Assembly (NCBI GenBank): GCA_050287725.1
Contig: JBNKCL010000065.1
Span: 17,748 to 81,747, forward strand
Length of the DNA: 64,000 bases
Source: CBFDBF01 sp050287725
GTDB taxonomy: Bacteria; Pseudomonadota; Gammaproteobacteria; Chromatiales; Chromatiaceae
Direction: 5' to 3'
Below the pieces are notes generated by a model. The model was not told where the DNA came from, did not search any database, and was given only the letters and a program-made list of their open reading frames with translations. Below are positions 1 through 8,245 of the stretch, in pieces (position 1 is the first letter of the stretch; every line of letters starts with the position of its first letter). The translations under genes and the position numbers were made by a program.

Positions 1-300
1 ACCGCTGCGGTTCTGCAGGAGCAGTTTTCGCAGGTCCGCCATCTCTTCCCAGCGCTGTGGGTCGGGCCACTCTTCACTGCCGGTCAGACCGTCCGGGCCG
101 ACCGCCGGAAAATGGTGTTGCAGCATGCGCCGAAACTCGAAGGCGGACAGTCCCAGATAGGCCGGCAGGGCGCCACAGCCAAGAGACCAGGAGGCGAGCA
201 TACGGGCCAACAGATCCGTGGTGCGGAGGCTGCGGCTGTCCAACATCAGCCACTGATAGACCTCTTCCGGAGTCTCTTGTAATGCGATCAGACTTAACAC
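1..300 (-). CDS. nifQ: NifQ, molybdenum donor for FeMo-co (N-terminal part, cut by window edge)
   Basis: Reading the minus strand from a GTG at 300 gives 100 uninterrupted codons that run off the left edge. The stretch DLLARMLASWSLGCGALPAY followed by LGLSAFEFRRML is characteristic of the NifQ N-terminal half. NifQ is an iron-sulfur protein thought to supply molybdenum to the NifEN/NifH cofactor-maturation complex. Its cysteine-rich C-terminal motif would lie outside the window. The GTG is 15 nt below the fdxN stop, so the gene is the third of nifB-fdxN-nifQ. An internal ATG at about 246 is less likely because it would remove part of the conserved region. The start codon is inferred; the family call is fairly firm. 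Confidence 0.85.
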   Translation of the reverse strand, partial: MLSLIALQETPEEVYQWLMLDSRSLRTTDLLARMLASWSLGCGALPAYLGLSAFEFRRMLQHHFPAVGPDGLTGSEEWPDPQRWEEMADLRKLLLQNRSG

Positions 301-315
301 CGTTTCATCTCATTG

Positions 316-594
316 TCAGCGTGCCCGAATCTCTGCCATGGTTTCCCGCAGCCGCTCCGGCGGGATGCCGGTGAGAGAACCGGGAGGGTTAGCCGCGATC
401 CCGGCAGGGTCGAGGATCGCACCCTCGATAGGGCAGATGCTGGCGCATTGCGGATCGGCATGGTCGCCTGCGCATTCCGTGCACTTGCCGGCATCGATTT
501 GGAAATGGGGTTGCGCCTCCCGGATCGCTCCGCTCGGACAGAGCGGGAGGCAGGCCCAACAGTTGACGCAGCTCTCAACGATTCGGTAGGCCAT
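316..594 (-). CDS. fdxN: FdxN-type 2[4Fe-4S] ferredoxin
   Basis: This is a 92-residue protein with two ferredoxin clusters. The first is CVNCWACLPLCP and the second starts with CTEC and closes with CASICP after an eight-residue insertion, the unequal spacing typical of nif-associated FdxN ferredoxins. These proteins donate electrons in nitrogen fixation, with a proposed role in NifB-dependent cofactor synthesis. The ATG at 594 lies 3 nt below the nifB stop codon, and a GTG directly upstream (597) is a possible alternative start, so translation is probably coupled to nifB. The downstream neighbour is nifQ, matching the nifB-fdxN-nifQ order known from Azotobacter-like diazotrophs. Confidence 0.9.
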   Translation of the reverse strand: MAYRIVESCVNCWACLPLCPSGAIREAQPHFQIDAGKCTECAGDHADPQCASICPIEGAILDPAGIAANPPGSLTGIPPERLRETMAEIRAR

Positions 595-597
595 CAC

Positions 598-2100
598 TTA
601 CCCTCCACGCACGCTGATTTGCAGCGGGACCGGGAACGGCTCCCGCCGCGGCGTCTCGGTCGCAAGCAGTTCCGCATAGAGCGATGCTACCGCCTGTTCG
701 ATGGGCTGCAACGCATACTCCCCGTTGGGTTGTATACCGGACGCTTCCAGCATCGCCCAAGGTTCGTAACCGATCTTGGAACACAACACCGCTTCACATC
801 CGGTCAGGGCGTCGATGGTGCGCACCAGGGCATCCTTCGGTTCGCCGCATTGATCGGGACCGTGGCAATATTGCGTGACCTTACGATGGCCGATGAAACG
901 GACACCGGTAGGTGCGGCTTCGTAGATCAGGAACTCCTCCGCCTCCCCGAAGTGCTGGTTAATCAGACCCCCGCCGCCGGAGGCCACCGCCATCAGGATC
1001 GGGCGACCATGCGGTTGTGGATTTGCAACGGACGGTGGAGCGACCACTTGTTCGAAAGTAGCGGCCTGCCGAGCCTGGCGCTTTGCTTCGATCTCCGCAT
1101 GCACCGCCGCCCGTCGTTTCATGGCTGCGGCGTAGTCGATCTCCATCGCTTCTACCTTCTCCAGCGTGAATTCCGCATGCCGGTCCTCGCCCAGCATGCC
1201 CACCGCGTCCGCCCGGCATTGGCGGCAGTGGCGCATCATGTTCATATCGCCGGCGCATTTGTCCTGAAGCGCCTGAAGTTCCGCGTGGCTGGGCCCGCGC
1301 TGGCCCATGATGCCGTAGAAGGTGCCGTGTTCCGGTTCCGCGATCAGCGGCATTACGTTATGCAGGAAGGCGCCCTTGGCCTTAACCACCTTGCTCACCT
1401 CTTCCAGATGCTGGTCGTTGACGCCCGGGATCATTACCGAGTTGACCTTGACCAGCACTCCGCGCTCCACCAGCATCTCCAGCCCCTTCTGCTGCTGCGC
1501 GATCAGGATTTCCGCCGCCTTGCGGCCCTTGATGCGCCGATGGTTCCAGAAGATCCAGGGATAGATCTTGGCGCCCACGTCCGGGTCGACGCAGTTGATG
1601 GTGATGGTGACGTGTTCGATGTTGTGTTGGCAGAGTTGCTCTACCGCCTCGGGCAGTGCCAGTCCGTTGGTGGAGACGCAAAGTTTGATGTCCGGCGCCT
1701 TTTCGGTGAGCTGGCGGAAGGTTTCGAAGGTGCGTTCCGGATTGGCCAGCGGATCGCCGGGACCGGCGATACCGAGCACCGTCATCTGTGGAATCGTGGC
1801 GGCCACCGCCAGCACTTTCTTCACCGCCTGATCCGGTGACAGCAGCTCGGAGACCACGCCGGGGCGGGATTCGTTAGAGCAATCGTATTTGCGATTGCAG
1901 TAATGGCACTGGATGTTACAGGCCGGGGCCACCGCCACATGCATGCGTGCATAGTGCTGATGTGCCTGCTCGGAGAAGCAGGGATGGTTGTGCACCTTGG
2001 CGCGGATATGCTCCGGCAGGTGAGCGAGTTGGTCGCTACTGCCGCCGCAGCCGGAGGCGCTGCATCCCCTGGTGGTTTGGCCGACTACCTTCAATTGCAT
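598..2100 (-). CDS. nifB: NifB, nitrogenase cofactor biosynthesis radical SAM protein with NifX-like C-terminal domain
   Basis: NifB makes NifB-co, the [8Fe-9S-C] precursor of the nitrogenase cofactor, from two [4Fe-4S] units and SAM. From the ATG at 2100 the protein has 500 residues, the usual length of proteobacterial NifB. The radical SAM motif CNIQCHYC is near residues 61-68. The C-terminal 110 residues or so, starting near ILMAVASGGGGLINQHFG, are the NifX/NafY-like cofactor-binding domain found fused in proteobacterial NifB. The open frame extends to a TTG at 2139, but the ATG has an AGGA/GGGAG ribosome site and lies about 48 nt below the predicted sigma-54 start, so it is preferred. It is the first gene of a nifB-fdxN-nifQ operon. 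Confidence 0.97.
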   Translation of the reverse strand: MQLKVVGQTTRGCSASGCGGSSDQLAHLPEHIRAKVHNHPCFSEQAHQHYARMHVAVAPACNIQCHYCNRKYDCSNESRPGVVSELLSPDQAVKKVLAVAATIPQMTVLGIAGPGDPLANPERTFETFRQLTEKAPDIKLCVSTNGLALPEAVEQLCQHNIEHVTITINCVDPDVGAKIYPWIFWNHRRIKGRKAAEILIAQQQKGLEMLVERGVLVKVNSVMIPGVNDQHLEEVSKVVKAKGAFLHNVMPLIAEPEHGTFYGIMGQRGPSHAELQALQDKCAGDMNMMRHCRQCRADAVGMLGEDRHAEFTLEKVEAMEIDYAAAMKRRAAVHAEIEAKRQARQAATFEQVVAPPSVANPQPHGRPILMAVASGGGGLINQHFGEAEEFLIYEAAPTGVRFIGHRKVTQYCHGPDQCGEPKDALVRTIDALTGCEAVLCSKIGYEPWAMLEASGIQPNGEYALQPIEQAVASLYAELLATETPRREPFPVPLQISVRGG

Positions 2101-2159
2101 TCCTGGTTCTCCCGATCGGTGTCCCGGGGGGACTGACAAGCTGTTTGCATGACCTCATC

Positions 2160-2174
2160 GCAAACCACATGCCA
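2160..2174 (-). promoter_or_regulatory. sigma-54 (-24/-12) promoter of nifB
   Basis: The minus strand reads TGGCATGTGGTTTGC. It has the essential GG and GC dinucleotides at exact sigma-54 spacing and a single departure from TGGCACG-N4-TTGC. The predicted start near 2148 leaves a 48-nt leader before the nifB ATG. Two NifA sites lie upstream at suitable distance. Confidence 0.85.
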
Positions 2175-2235
2175 ACTTTGCATTGTTCGTTATCTTATTG
2201 TTAATAAAGGGAATAATATTTGCTGAGTGTGGTGG

Positions 2236-2251
2236 TGTAGGGGATGCGACA
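2236..2251. promoter_or_regulatory. NifA upstream activator site (proximal)
   Basis: TGT-AGGGGATGCG-ACA is an exact TGT-N10-ACA NifA site, centred roughly 95 nt upstream of the predicted nifB transcription start, in the normal range for enhancer-bound NifA acting through a DNA loop. Confidence 0.75.
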
Positions 2252-2268
2252 AGCCCGATCCGACCGGT

Positions 2269-2284
2269 TGTTGGGGTTACGACA
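2269..2284. promoter_or_regulatory. NifA upstream activator site (distal)
   Basis: TGT-TGGGGTTACG-ACA is a second exact TGT-N10-ACA site. Its centre is 33 nt from that of the first, about three helical turns, so two NifA dimers could bind on one face of the DNA. Confidence 0.75.
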
Positions 2285-2374
2285 GAGCCGCCGGGGCCGG
2301 GGTCTGCCGCAGGCGCAGTGGAGGGTATAGAATGATCCGGGTTCGCTGTTGCCTCACAGGGAGTTTTCTAGGGC

Positions 2375-2818
2375 ATGAAGAAACGACTCTACCGGTTGGC
2401 CGCCCTCTCAATCCTACTGGCCGGCTGTCACTCGGACGAGGAACTGAAGCCGTTCACCAGCGACGGCTGTTCGCTGTTTCCCGACGCCTCGCTGATCAGT
2501 TCCGATGACTGGTGCTCCTGCTGTTTTCAGCACGATCTCGCCTACTGGCGCGGCGGTACCGCCGAGGAGCGTAAGGCCGCGGATCAGCAGCTTCGAGACT
2601 GCGTGCAGGAAAAGACCGGTGACCGGGCGTTGGCAACCATGATGTACGACGGTGTGCGCTTCGGCGGCAGCCCCTATTTTTATAACTGGTATCGCTGGGG
2701 CTACGGCTGGAGCTATGACCGTAAATATCAGGTACTCACCTCCGAGGAAAAGGAACAGGCGGATCGGTTGGAGAAGGAGTATTTCTCCGGGAACCCCGAG
2801 CCGGTGTGTGCGAAATAG
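2375..2818 (+). CDS. Phospholipase A2-like lipoprotein
   Basis: This 147-residue protein begins with a lipoprotein signal ending in the lipobox LAGC (Cys18). The mature part contains DGCSLFPD and then WCSCCFQHDLAYWRGG. The CCxxHDxxY pattern is the catalytic Cys-Cys-x-x-His-Asp signature of phospholipase A2 folds, so the protein may be a membrane-anchored phospholipid hydrolase or a catalytically altered relative. The product would be attached to the periplasmic face of a membrane. It lies divergent from nifB and is followed on the same strand by another lipoprotein hydrolase. Bacterial lipoproteins of this type are mostly uncharacterised, so the enzymatic activity is inferred. Confidence 0.65.
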   Translation: MKKRLYRLAALSILLAGCHSDEELKPFTSDGCSLFPDASLISSDDWCSCCFQHDLAYWRGGTAEERKAADQQLRDCVQEKTGDRALATMMYDGVRFGGSPYFYNWYRWGYGWSYDRKYQVLTSEEKEQADRLEKEYFSGNPEPVCAK

Positions 2819-2977
2819 CAAATTCGCGAAAAGGTTCGCAAATCATAGTGCGGGGTCCGGAATTCAAATGACCCGCTTGCGGTTTTGTTTCACTATACGA
2901 TCGAACATGGATCGGATTCCCGGCCATATATACGTCCATTTTGGACAGATGAATCAGCAACAAGGAGTAGGGGAAGA

Positions 2978-3847
2978 ATGAAGACGATCAGGGATCAGGT
3001 GAGAACGTTCGTAGTATTGCTGTTGGTTGCGCTGATCGCCGGATGCGCCTCCGTCCGTCCGCCGGCCGAAGACGTTTCCATGGTGAGCTCGGCGGACGGC
3101 AGTCCCATCGCATACGGGGTGGCAGGCGAAGGTGATATCACCGTCGTCTTCATCCATTGCTGGACCTGCAACCATGAATTCTGGAGACCTCAGATCGACC
3201 ACTTCTCCCGGGAGTATCGGGTCGTATGGCTGGATCTGGCCGGGCACGGCCGTTCCGGCAGCATGCGCGACGACTATACGATACAGGCCTTCGGGCAGGA
3301 TGTGGCGGCGGTCATCAACCGGGTCGGCGGGGACCACATCATTCTGGTCGGTCACTCCATGGGCGGACCGGTGGCGATCGAAGCGGCCAAGCTGTTGGGC
3401 GGCCGGGTGGTCGGGGTGGTCGGCGTCGATACCTTCTATACTCCGTTCGAGTGGCCGAAGTCAGAGGAACAAATCGAAGCGTTCGTAAAGCCTTTTAAGG
3501 ATGACTTCAAAGGCACCTCGGAAAAACTGGTGCGCTCCATGTTTACGCCGAATGCGGATCCGGCGGTGGTTGACTGGGTGGTGAAACAGATGGGAACGGC
3601 CGATCCGAAGTTGGGCGTGAGTGCCATGTATTCGATTTTTCGATGGAATGCGGAGAATAACCCGGACACCTTGAAACAGTACGCCGGAGTCCTTCGCAAC
3701 ATTAACGGTGCGCCCACCGGCAAGGAGGTCGAGCTGGATGAGAGTGTGATTCTGGTGCCTCATGTGGGCCACTTTATCGCACAGGCTAAACCCGACGAGT
3801 TTAACCGGATTCTGGACACCCTTATCGCGGAGTATCGGGCACATTAG
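2978..3847 (+). CDS. Alpha/beta hydrolase lipoprotein
   Basis: A 289-residue alpha/beta hydrolase. The ATG at 2978 is preceded by an AGGAG-type ribosome site and begins a lipoprotein signal ending in IAGC. The nucleophile elbow is GHSMGG, the oxyanion region is around FIHCWTCNHEFW, and an acidic residue and a C-terminal His (VPHVGHFI) complete the likely triad. The open frame reaches further upstream to 2885, but that part lacks a signal peptide and does not look like coding sequence. The substrate is unknown. Closeness to the PLA2-like lipoprotein (160 nt upstream) suggests a shared role in envelope lipid or ester turnover, which is inference. Confidence 0.8.
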   Translation: MKTIRDQVRTFVVLLLVALIAGCASVRPPAEDVSMVSSADGSPIAYGVAGEGDITVVFIHCWTCNHEFWRPQIDHFSREYRVVWLDLAGHGRSGSMRDDYTIQAFGQDVAAVINRVGGDHIILVGHSMGGPVAIEAAKLLGGRVVGVVGVDTFYTPFEWPKSEEQIEAFVKPFKDDFKGTSEKLVRSMFTPNADPAVVDWVVKQMGTADPKLGVSAMYSIFRWNAENNPDTLKQYAGVLRNINGAPTGKEVELDESVILVPHVGHFIAQAKPDEFNRILDTLIAEYRAH

Positions 3848-3897
3848 CAGAACCGGCGATATCGCCCGTTCTGTCGTCTGAATGATGATGCGTTGGA

Positions 3898-3918
3898 CCC
3901 TCTCCCAAAGGGAGAGGG
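3898..3918. repeat. Perfect 9-bp hairpin palindrome between convergent genes
   Basis: CCCTCTCCC-AAA-GGGAGAGGG lies between the hydrolase gene (plus) and the chemoreceptor gene (minus). There is no T run on either strand, so it is better described as a REP-like palindrome than as a standard terminator, although it could protect both 3' ends. Confidence 0.5.
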
Positions 3919-3950
3919 CCGTGGCGTGGTGAAGGTGAACGGGGAGTTTT

Positions 3951-6305
3951 CTATTCCCCGCTTTCGCGTTTTTTCCCGCTTACGTGGAATTGCCCAACCA
4001 GGTTCAAAAGCGTGTCTCCCAGGCGGGCAAGCATTTCGCTGGAGGCGGCCGTCTGCTCCGCACCGGATGCCGTGCTCTGCGCCGCCTGCGAGATCCTGTC
4101 CACGTTCTGACCGATCTCTTCGGTTACGACCGCTTGTTCCTCGCTGGCGCTGGCGATCTGGGTACTCATGTCCAGCAGGCGCTGCATGGCGCTCTCGATT
4201 TCCCTGAATGCATGCTGTGTCTGCTCGGACAGATCGGATGCGGTTTCGATATCAACATTGTTTTCCTGCAGCAGCTGCACCGTCTGGCCGCTACGCGACT
4301 GGAGTGATTCGATAATGGTTCGAATCTCTTCCGTGGACTCCTGAGTCTTCATGGCCAGGGTTCGCACCTCGTCCGCAACTACGGCGAAACCACGGCCGTG
4401 CTCTCCGGCCCGGGCCGCTTCGATTGCGGCGTTCAGCGCCAGCAGATTGGTTTGTTCCGCGATCCCGCGAATCACATCCAGCACGGTTCCGACCCGGGTG
4501 CTGTCGTTTTGCAATGCCGTAACCACTTCGTGGGAACGCTTTAGGCGGTTCGAGAGTTGCTGTACCGCGGCGGCGCTGTGCTCAACGATACTCTTGCCGT
4601 CATTGACCTGACCGCCGGCATGATTCGCCGCATCGGCGGTGGCATGGGTGTTCTTCGCCACCTCTCTTACGCTGGCGGTCATCTCCTCGATGGCTGTGGC
4701 CACCTGTTGGATTTCGTTCTGTTGCTGCTCGACATTCTGGCGGGTGTCATTGGTAACCATCGACAACTCTTCGGATGCCGTCGCCAATTCGTTGGTGGAG
4801 CCGCCGATCTGCTGCATGATTGAATCGAGCTTCTCTACGAACTGGTTGAAGGCGCGTGCAAGCTGTCCCAATTCATCCGATGCGCCGGCGTCCAGGCGTA
4901 CCGTGAGATCGCCGGAACCGCTGGAGATGTCTTCCATTGACGTTACGATTCGTTCCAGCGGCCGCGACAACGCCAAACTGAACGACCATCCCAACGCCCC
5001 GCTGATCAGAAGCAGCACAACTGCGGTGGCAATGATGATGTATGTGATCTGGTCATGCAGGGCGATCGCATCGGCATAGGCTTCCGCCGCATCCACCTCG
5101 GCAAGAATGGCCCAACGTTGTCCATTGATATCAAGCGGCTTGTAGGCCGACAGCACGGGTACGCCGCGGTAGTCAGGGAAGGTGGCAAAGCCCGTTTCAC
5201 CGTTTATCGCTTTCTCTGCGCCCGGTGAGCGGACGGTTTGCAGGCCGATTACCGTGCGCTTGGCCTCCATGGTCGCGAGGGTCGTGGCATCCTCCTTGCC
5301 GGACGACTTGAGTGCGGCCAGGAATCCCGATGGATCCTCAAGCCAGAAACGGCTCTGGCTGCGCATCTTGAAGTCGGAACCGACGAGATAGGTTTCTCCG
5401 CTATCGCCGAGACCCGACTCTTTCCATCTGCCGTCGCCGGTCATTACGCTGTTGATTTTGTCGATCGGCATCTGGAATGCGATGACACCGATGCGTTCAC
5501 CATGATCGAAGATCGGGGCGGCGATGAAAGCGGCCGGATCCTGATACGAAGCGAGGTAGGGCGCAAAATCGGTCATGAAGGTTTTACCCTCATCCAGTTC
5601 CATGGCGCCGCGATAAGCAGCAGCCAGTCCGGAATCCGAAAAAGGCCCGGTCTTGAGGGAGGTTGAAAAATCCAGCTCCTTGAATACCGTGTATACGACA
5701 TCGCCGGTCTTGGCGTCGATCAGGAAGATGTCGTAGTAACCGAAGCGCTGTTGCAGTTCCCGAAAGGCCGGGTGATAGAGGGCATGGAGTTTCGAATAGC
5801 TGGAGCCATCCGGACTCTCATTCAATTTGTCTTTTTCGCCAAGGGGATTGGGGTTGTTCAGGATATAGCGGAACTGCATCGGCACAGCCCCTTGCCCGAG
5901 ATTGGAGAACATCTGATCCGTATCCGGCTGCTGGCCGCTGTTGTGTTTGGCATACTCGCTTGCGAAGGTGCTGGTGTAGTAACTTTTTAAAGCTTCCCGC
6001 TCTTGCGCGATATTGGCGGACACCTCACCTGTCAGGGCATGAAAGGCGGCCGCCATTTTATTCATGGCGTCGATGGTCATGCGGTCCTTGGCATGCACCA
6101 GTGCCTGATTGCTTATGGATTGGAAGTAGCCGGTGATCTGTGCCGCCCGGTTCTCACGGAGCGCCGTCAATTTGGATTGTGCCTGGCTTTGTAAGGCACT
6201 CTCGGCATGATCGACCGCGTTCCAACCGATCAGGATGCTGGCGAGGGTGGCGGGCACCAATGCCAGTAAGATGCTGCCGACTCTGAGTTTTGTCTTGATG
6301 CGCAT
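3951..6305 (-). CDS. Methyl-accepting chemotaxis protein with large periplasmic Cache-type sensor
   Basis: A 784-residue transmembrane chemoreceptor. TM1 is at about residues 9-29, followed by a sensor region of about 390 residues with double-Cache features (for example YYDIFLIDAKTGDVVYTV and the PIFDHGERIGVIAFQMP strand). TM2 is at about 421-443, then a HAMP domain, then the cytoplasmic coiled coil. The conserved tip that binds CheA and CheW is near residue 620 (NLLALNAAIEAARAGEHGRG). No C-terminal CheR-tethering pentapeptide is seen. The ligand cannot be read from sequence. The gene stands alone between the nifB cluster and nifLA; whether it guides cells to conditions suitable for nitrogen fixation is speculation. 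Confidence 0.92.
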   Translation of the reverse strand: MRIKTKLRVGSILLALVPATLASILIGWNAVDHAESALQSQAQSKLTALRENRAAQITGYFQSISNQALVHAKDRMTIDAMNKMAAAFHALTGEVSANIAQEREALKSYYTSTFASEYAKHNSGQQPDTDQMFSNLGQGAVPMQFRYILNNPNPLGEKDKLNESPDGSSYSKLHALYHPAFRELQQRFGYYDIFLIDAKTGDVVYTVFKELDFSTSLKTGPFSDSGLAAAYRGAMELDEGKTFMTDFAPYLASYQDPAAFIAAPIFDHGERIGVIAFQMPIDKINSVMTGDGRWKESGLGDSGETYLVGSDFKMRSQSRFWLEDPSGFLAALKSSGKEDATTLATMEAKRTVIGLQTVRSPGAEKAINGETGFATFPDYRGVPVLSAYKPLDINGQRWAILAEVDAAEAYADAIALHDQITYIIIATAVVLLLISGALGWSFSLALSRPLERIVTSMEDISSGSGDLTVRLDAGASDELGQLARAFNQFVEKLDSIMQQIGGSTNELATASEELSMVTNDTRQNVEQQQNEIQQVATAIEEMTASVREVAKNTHATADAANHAGGQVNDGKSIVEHSAAAVQQLSNRLKRSHEVVTALQNDSTRVGTVLDVIRGIAEQTNLLALNAAIEAARAGEHGRGFAVVADEVRTLAMKTQESTEEIRTIIESLQSRSGQTVQLLQENNVDIETASDLSEQTQHAFREIESAMQRLLDMSTQIASASEEQAVVTEEIGQNVDRISQAAQSTASGAEQTAASSEMLARLGDTLLNLVGQFHVSGKKRESGE

Positions 6306-6683
6306 CGGATAAACCTCATGTTTTGAAGGTATTGGTAAGGCTCACCCTGAGCCGATCTCAGAACCGATCTGCTCTTGTATTACTGCCGCCTTCTCCAACT
6401 GCTCGATTCCCTTGCAGACTGCGCTTTCCGAAAGCACTTTGGCCGCCTGTGCGAGATATGTTCTGCGGCAATAACCGAAATAGCCCGGTACGGATTATTC
6501 GAAATATTGCGTTCCAGTTTTCATGGCGACATGACGCTCTGAAACTTTAGTAAATCGTCAGAAAAAGCCGGGTATTTCAGGGGCATGCGAACAGCGGGGA
6601 CCCCGCCGTAATGGCGCAGGGCGGCCGGAAGCGCTGCGCGCCCGGGGAGGGTGGGAGGCCGGAATGGGCCGGGCCGGTTGTTG
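6306..6683. other. Intergenic region with no gene seen
   Basis: This 378-nt stretch between the start of the chemoreceptor gene and the 3' end of nifA holds no credible coding frame. The minus strand has an exact TAAAGTTT (6542-6549) like a sigma-28 -35 element, but no matching -10 at proper spacing. The nifA-proximal part is very GC-rich. Confidence 0.5.
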
Positions 6684-8240
6684 TCAGATTTGGCGCACCT
6701 TGATGTTCAGGGTCTGGATGCGGTATCCGATCTGACGTGGGGTCATGCCGAGCAGGCGGGCCGCCTTGGCCTGCACCCAGCCTGCTTGTTCCAGTGCCGC
6801 GATGACACGATCCCGCTCATCCAGGTTGGGGTCGTCCAGGTCGAGGCTGCCGGGGCCGGCGGTGTCCGCCGAACCGCTTTCTGTCGGGCCGTTCGGAAGG
6901 CCGGTGAGGTTGATGGCTTTTTTGTCGATGCGGCCCTCTTCGCTCATCACCGCCGCCCGCTCCAGGCAGTTTTCCAGTTCCCGCACATTGCCCGGCCAGT
7001 CGTAGCGCATCAGTGCCCGGATGGCGTCGTCTTCCACCTCCAGTTCCCGCCCCTGATTGGCGGCGATTTTGGTGACCAGGAAGCGCACCAGGTCCGGGAT
7101 ATCCTCCCGCCGCTCCCGTAGCGGCGGGGTTTGGATCGGCATTACGTTGAGCCGGTAGTAGAGATCCTGCCGGAATCGGCTCTCCTTGACCGCCGTCTCC
7201 AGATCCTGATTGGTGGCGGCCACTACCCGTACGTCCACCTGGTGGGTTTTGGAGCCGCCGACCCGCTCGAACTCACCCTCCTGCAGCACCCGCAACAGCT
7301 TGGCCTGGAACGCGGGGCTGATTTCGCCGATCTCGTCCAGAAAGATGGTCCCGCCGTGTGCCTGCTCGAATCGCCCCTTGCGCTGGGTGACGGCGCCGGT
7401 GAAGGCCCCTTTTTCGTGTCCGAACAGTTCCGATTCCAGCAGGTTGTCCGGTAACGCGGCGCAGTTGAGTTTGATGAACGGCCCGTTGGCGCGCGGCGAA
7501 TTGTAGTGGATGGCGTTGGCGATCAGTTCCTTACCGGTGCCCGATTCGCCGCGAATCAGAACCGTGGTGTTCCACTTCGCCACCTGACGCACCTGTTCGA
7601 ACACCAGTTGCATGCTACGGGTGTGGCCCACCATGTTGGAGAAGCCGTGTTCGCCGCGCACTTGGCGGCGCAACGAGTCGCGCTCGGTACGCAATGCCTG
7701 CTGCTCATCCTCCACGCGATTCGCCAGGCGCACGCTCTGGCCGATCAGGTTGGCCACCATCTCCAGAAACAACTTATGCCGGTCCAGCAGGTGGGTGCTG
7801 CCCACCGGCTGTGCGGCCAGTACCCCGGCGGTGTGATCCCCGATGGGGATCGGTACCCCGATAAACGGCAGATTCAGATCGTAGACCCGTAATCGGTCGA
7901 GGAACCGCTGTTCGTCCGAGATTCGTCGCAGTACCAGCGGTTCTCCGCTCTCCATAATCATGCCCACCACGCCTTCGCCCGCTTTGTATCGCACGGTATT
8001 GAAAGGGGCGGGATTCTCGTGCAGTGCAGTGACCAGCAGGTCGCCGCTGCGTGTATCCAGTAAGCTGATCATACCGTGTTGCAGATTGCCCACGTCGCTC
8101 AGGATTTTGAGCACCTCCGTTAAGGTTTCCCGGAAATCGAGGGTGCGGCTCAAGACCTGGCTTACCTGATACAGGGTCTCGAGTTCGATCTCCATGACCG
8201 AACTGTTGGGGTTGTTCAGAAAATCGGAAGTTCTGCTCAT
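6684..8240 (-). CDS. nifA: NifA, nif-specific sigma-54 activator
   Basis: NifA is the enhancer-binding protein that activates sigma-54 nif promoters. The 518 residues have the normal order: N-terminal GAF domain (about 25-165), AAA+ domain with the Walker A GESGTGKE and the sigma-54 contact loop GAFTGA (about 210-440), and a C-terminal Fis-type HTH (AKAARLLGMTPRQIGYRI). The cysteine cluster of oxygen-sensitive NifA proteins (two Cys at the end of AAA+ and two in the linker) is absent, consistent with control by NifL. The ATG is 5 nt below the nifL stop, so the two genes are translationally linked. Exact NifA sites upstream of nifB show a likely target inside the window. Confidence 0.96.
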   Translation of the reverse strand: MSRTSDFLNNPNSSVMEIELETLYQVSQVLSRTLDFRETLTEVLKILSDVGNLQHGMISLLDTRSGDLLVTALHENPAPFNTVRYKAGEGVVGMIMESGEPLVLRRISDEQRFLDRLRVYDLNLPFIGVPIPIGDHTAGVLAAQPVGSTHLLDRHKLFLEMVANLIGQSVRLANRVEDEQQALRTERDSLRRQVRGEHGFSNMVGHTRSMQLVFEQVRQVAKWNTTVLIRGESGTGKELIANAIHYNSPRANGPFIKLNCAALPDNLLESELFGHEKGAFTGAVTQRKGRFEQAHGGTIFLDEIGEISPAFQAKLLRVLQEGEFERVGGSKTHQVDVRVVAATNQDLETAVKESRFRQDLYYRLNVMPIQTPPLRERREDIPDLVRFLVTKIAANQGRELEVEDDAIRALMRYDWPGNVRELENCLERAAVMSEEGRIDKKAINLTGLPNGPTESGSADTAGPGSLDLDDPNLDERDRVIAALEQAGWVQAKAARLLGMTPRQIGYRIQTLNIKVRQI

Positions 8241-8245
8241 ATCAC

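Noticed and set aside
6542..6549. Exact TAAAGTTT (sigma-28 -35 element) on the minus strand upstream of the chemoreceptor
   Set aside because: At the required spacing the -10 region (GCCGATAA) matches only about half the positions, and it would leave a leader of over 200 nt.
6684..8240. Oxygen-sensing cysteine motif in NifA
   Set aside because: The four-cysteine pattern at the end of the AAA+ domain and linker is missing; only isolated cysteines are present, and nifL is adjacent.
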